Shown here: in pieces, positions 61,007 to 64,000 of the stretch | How the letters are laid out: every line of letters begins with the position of its first letter | Position numbering within the stretch: position 1 is the first letter of the stretch | Assembly: GCF_008084905.1 (NCBI RefSeq) | Contig: NZ_VSFC01000062.1 | Span: forward strand, 331,381 to 395,380 | Origin: Xanthomarina maritima | GTDB lineage: Bacteria > Bacteroidota > Bacteroidia > Flavobacteriales > Flavobacteriaceae | Length of the DNA: 64,000 nt | Direction of reading: 5' to 3' | Position numbers and translations under genes: made by a program | The notes under the pieces: generated by a model | Told to the model about the DNA's origin: nothing | Databases searched by the model: none | What the model saw: the letters and a program-made list of their open reading frames with translations, nothing else

Positions 61007-62761
61007 ATGACTATTCCTTACAGAAATCCAATTTTTCATGACGAAGGCAAATCAACCTATGCTGGCGATTTCGAATTAACAGATCAAGCCCTAAAAAATT
61101 ATAAAGTTGCTAGAGATAAATTTGGCACAACAGAAATCGATTTGCCAACGGGCTCTTCGTTTACAGTAAAAGATTATCAATATAGATTAGATGATGGTAG
61201 CGTAGGTATGCACTTTGTTCCTGTTAGTAATAATGACAGTATTATGGGACCAGATAAAATCTATAAATCAGGTTTTTATTATATAGATGAATTTCTTCGA
61301 AAAAAAATGAATTTAAAACCAGAAGAACCAATTTATGCATTGATAAACTATTTTCATCCAGAATTAAATAAAGGGAAATTAACAGAGCTTTTAGCACCTA
61401 CTTCAGAAAAAATTGAAATGGGCTTTACGCATCTAGGTGCATATTACGGTAAAGGCTATACAACCAATGCTCCCATGTTATACCATTGGCACAGATTTGG
61501 TGTCACTGGCGAAGCCAATCAAACAGTTTTTGGTTATCCAGCTAACGTTCAAATTATTTCACTTAAAGGTGTACCACAAGCAACCGTAAATAAAAATTTA
61601 AGATATGTAGATGTTTGTTTAAATAGTGGAGTAGAATTTCCTAGCAAAGATGCACAGATTTATAAACATGCTAAATTTAGACCTGTAGATATTAATACAG
61701 CACTTATGTTCTATAGAGATTGGATTAATTATGAAACATATTTACATACAGACGATTCATGGAATACCTATTGTGCTGCTCATAAAACCTTAGTGGCAAC
61801 GATAGCTTTAAATCTGCCTCATAATTTGGCATCGTTTCAAGAAGTTTATGGAACCTCTGAAGGTGCAGATTTATTCGAAAAATTCAAGTTATTTTATAAC
61901 AATGTGATTGGACCAGATCCAGGGTTTTTACCTACAGATGAAACGTATTTTGAACCAGTTTGGAAACAACAAGGTTTAACAGCAGATCAAATTAGTCCCT
62001 TTACTTTAGAAGAATATAATGCCTATGAAAATGCCAGAATAGCTGGAACTATAAATTCATTTAAAGGAAAAAAACCTTTACCACCAAATAAGGCAACTTG
62101 TTGGGCAGCACAAACATCAGCCGATGTTATTTTTGATATTGTTCAAGTCTATGCAGATATGTTAGATGTTGGTCCAATTATTTCGAGTGCAGTTATTTTA
62201 GGATTTATGGACACCATCGACGATCGAATGGGAATTAGTAAATTAACTTATTTATGGCATGCCATGCCTATTGTAGATAAATTAATGATGGCTCATGCAA
62301 ATATCTATGCAGCAAAAGATTCAGACAACTATTTAAAAACTACATTCGAAGAATTAGTTGTAGCATATGGAGGCACAAATGATACGTCTAATAATTTAGA
62401 TGAAGAACTAAAAAAACTTAAAAGCTTTAAAGGCATTTTAGAGTTTATAAAAAGCGACCCAATTCCGAAAGCTATTGCTGCTTGGGCTCTTCTTGGTGTT
62501 GTTTCTCATTGGGATGACATTATTAAAACAGGAACCTTAACTGCAACAGATGCTTATGTAAAATTTATGGAAGCTTGTAAAGAAGACATGGAAAAAGCAA
62601 AAGCTTTATACATTAAAGACCCAAGTAAAATAGAATTTAACACACCACCAGCTATTGCACATTTAATTTGTAATGGCATGTACGAACCAGATGAATTTGT
62701 GACACTTACAGAAGTTTGTACCATTATAGATATAACTGAAGCGCAATTAAAAACATCTTAA
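61007..62761 (+). CDS. 584-residue protein of unknown family, coupled to the PsiD-like gene
   Basis: No signal peptide and no clear membrane helix, so probably cytoplasmic. I do not recognise a family. Visible features: FTHLGAYYGKG (about 140-150, His142), HWHRFG (about 160-165), VDVCLNSGV (Cys204), WNTYCAAHKTLVATIALNLPHN (about 252-273, Cys256, His259), and an Ala/Lys-rich C-terminal helical part (about 440-584). A Cys/His-based hydrolase is possible but cannot be claimed. It ends 10 bp before the decarboxylase-like gene, so the two are one operon. Confidence 0.8.
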   Translation: MTIPYRNPIFHDEGKSTYAGDFELTDQALKNYKVARDKFGTTEIDLPTGSSFTVKDYQYRLDDGSVGMHFVPVSNNDSIMGPDKIYKSGFYYIDEFLRKKMNLKPEEPIYALINYFHPELNKGKLTELLAPTSEKIEMGFTHLGAYYGKGYTTNAPMLYHWHRFGVTGEANQTVFGYPANVQIISLKGVPQATVNKNLRYVDVCLNSGVEFPSKDAQIYKHAKFRPVDINTALMFYRDWINYETYLHTDDSWNTYCAAHKTLVATIALNLPHNLASFQEVYGTSEGADLFEKFKLFYNNVIGPDPGFLPTDETYFEPVWKQQGLTADQISPFTLEEYNAYENARIAGTINSFKGKKPLPPNKATCWAAQTSADVIFDIVQVYADMLDVGPIISSAVILGFMDTIDDRMGISKLTYLWHAMPIVDKLMMAHANIYAAKDSDNYLKTTFEELVVAYGGTNDTSNNLDEELKKLKSFKGILEFIKSDPIPKAIAAWALLGVVSHWDDIIKTGTLTATDAYVKFMEACKEDMEKAKALYIKDPSKIEFNTPPAIAHLICNGMYEPDEFVTLTEVCTIIDITEAQLKTS

Positions 62762-62771
62762 TTCTTACATC

Positions 62772-63980
62772 ATGAATAAAAAATCTAAAGATAATCATCC
62801 AGAATTATTTGAAAACATGTATCCACCTCTCACAACAGAAATGAAGGGGCTTATAAAGGAATTACAAGAGATTGTTAAAAATCCTGAAGTCGTAAAAGCT
62901 TTTAATAAGGCCATCTCTGAAGTGAATCCTGTTTTACAAGATGGAAGTAATAAACCAAATCCGTGGCTTGGAAAAACCATCGATTATTTTGTAAGCTATT
63001 TTGAGAATTGGTTTACATTTTTACCAACACCAACAGGAGGCTTGGGTAAAATCATGCCTTTTACTTATTTTTATTTAGATAACCCTTCGGCATTTCATTT
63101 TTTAAATACCTTCGAAAGTAGACAAAATAAAAACGAACCATATTCTAAAGAGATTTTTAACTGGACTGTTAAATTTATTAAAGCTCGTGGGAAGTTTATG
63201 GATTCGAAAGAATCTTTAATGTATATGGATAGTTGGCTTGATGATCCTTCTGCTAATATGAACGATTTTATAATCCCGAAAGGAGGTTTTAAATCATTTA
63301 ATGAATTCTTTACTCGCGAATTAAAAAAGTCTGCAAACCCAAGACCTATTTCAAATCCAGAAAACGATGCTATAGCAGTGGCTTCAGGAGATACTGAAAT
63401 AAATTTTATTGAATCAGATTTAACCTTAACAACGCCTTTAAAAGTAAAAACAAGATTTATAAATGTGATAGAGCTTTTAAATGGTTCAAAATATGCCAAA
63501 CATTTTGTTGGTGGTACAGCCGTGTCTTGTGTATTGATGCCTAATAGCTACCATAGATATCATGCTCCAGTAACTGGTAAAATTGTAGAATCTCAAGAAG
63601 TTCAAGGCATTTACAATGGTATTATGGATGGTGAAGATTGGTTTAACAAAGGAGATATTGGAGAAAGCACAACCGATTTCAGCATTTTTGAAGATTTCCA
63701 TCGTTCTTATTTTATCATGGAAACCAGTCAATATGGTTATGTAGCTTTAATTCCTGTAGGTCTAAATACCATAAGTGCTATGTTTCCATCTTTGGTAAAT
63801 AAAAAATCAACTTTGGTGCCACCAGGTTCTCCAGCAGTACCAATTAAAAAAGGAGACGAACTTGGCTATTTTGCCTATGGAGGTTCTTTAAATATGTTAA
63901 TGTTTCAAAAAGGAGTATTCAGTTCGGTATCTGTTTTAATGGGACAGCGTTTGGGTGAAATGAAACCAATTATTAAGTAA
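62772..63980 (+). CDS. PsiD-like decarboxylase of the phosphatidylserine decarboxylase family
   Basis: 402 residues. N-terminal extra domain (about 1-170) then a PSD fold: FKSFNEFFTREL, YHRYHAPVTGKIVESQEVQG, VALIPVGLNTIS, GDELGYFAYGGSLNMLMF. The Gly-Gly-Ser (Ser372) corresponds to the GS(T/S) self-cleavage site that makes the pyruvoyl group; the usual residue after Ser is Ser or Thr, here Leu. Layout, length and the FxSFxxFFxR, YHRxHAPVxGxIV and GGS blocks resemble fungal L-tryptophan decarboxylase PsiD more than house-keeping Psd. Substrate could be a phospholipid or a free amino acid; I cannot decide. A true psd is not in the window. Confidence 0.82.
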   Translation: MNKKSKDNHPELFENMYPPLTTEMKGLIKELQEIVKNPEVVKAFNKAISEVNPVLQDGSNKPNPWLGKTIDYFVSYFENWFTFLPTPTGGLGKIMPFTYFYLDNPSAFHFLNTFESRQNKNEPYSKEIFNWTVKFIKARGKFMDSKESLMYMDSWLDDPSANMNDFIIPKGGFKSFNEFFTRELKKSANPRPISNPENDAIAVASGDTEINFIESDLTLTTPLKVKTRFINVIELLNGSKYAKHFVGGTAVSCVLMPNSYHRYHAPVTGKIVESQEVQGIYNGIMDGEDWFNKGDIGESTTDFSIFEDFHRSYFIMETSQYGYVALIPVGLNTISAMFPSLVNKKSTLVPPGSPAVPIKKGDELGYFAYGGSLNMLMFQKGVFSSVSVLMGQRLGEMKPIIK

Positions 63981-64000
63981 CTATATTTGTCTTGTCCTGA

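Noticed and set aside
1..64000. Insertion sequences, prophage or integrative elements
   Set aside because: No transposase, integrase or phage protein was recognised and no long terminal repeats were seen; the one tRNA gene has no flanking integrase.

Overview
The window is low-GC DNA from a member of the Bacteroidota, most likely a marine Flavobacteriaceae. The evidence is type IX secretion (T9SS) C-terminal sorting domains on two secreted proteins, a TonB-dependent receptor followed by a lipoprotein, -7 promoter elements of the form TAnnTTTG, a PorT-like protein, and the gene order rpoN / asnS / MMPL transporter / frr / pyrH / tsf / rpsB / rpsI / rplM. I cannot name the genus from the sequence.

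Layout. 1-5.5 kb: a cluster that looks like a phosphate-starvation unit, with an OprO/OprP-type porin, a YwqK-like protein, a beta-helix lipoprotein and a TonB receptor. Repeated TTWACA-type boxes at 11-bp spacing lie in front of it, and an intrinsic terminator with no gene suggests a small RNA. 5.5-20.9 kb: dgt, two T9SS cargo proteins (one an M36 metallopeptidase, one a beta-propeller-like protein, both carrying PA domains), dxs, tadA, a four-gene membrane/lipoprotein operon with a ClC channel, and aspS. 21-29.7 kb: a tetR-tolC-MFP-RND efflux operon divergent from a polyprenyl synthase. 29.8-34.8 kb: sucA, an M23 peptidase and odhB. 34.8-36.4 kb: a regulatory island with two related short transcription units, each led by a TACGTAA-type palindrome, beside an orphan NarL/FixJ response regulator. 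36.4-42.2 kb: an aspartic protease, TatD, asparaginase, tRNA-Ser, an ExbB/ExbD/ExbD unit, a PorT-like protein and a PAP2-like protein. 42.3-45 kb: a lipoprotein gene that looks broken, with an 8-bp tandem repeat at its 5' end and an in-frame TGA, followed by a small DUF6705-like lipoprotein. 45-55.2 kb: leftward housekeeping genes. 55.5-64 kb: an arylsulfatase, a DJ-1/PfpI protein, a membrane nucleotide cyclase, a 584-residue protein of unknown family and a PsiD-like decarboxylase of the phosphatidylserine decarboxylase family.

The strongest candidate for something new is at 34.98-35.92 kb. Two copies of a module (18-bp palindrome, then TTG-N20-GATATTT promoter, then a conserved GCTATTAAT element at the predicted RNA 5' end, then a 12-bp hairpin) lie just downstream of the response-regulator gene. 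The predicted 5' end of the nearer RNA can pair with the response-regulator mRNA immediately before its start codon (16 of 17 positions). This suggests a regulator / small-RNA feedback loop. A third copy of the palindrome occurs at 42.34 kb. No insertion sequence, prophage, rRNA operon or CRISPR array was seen.
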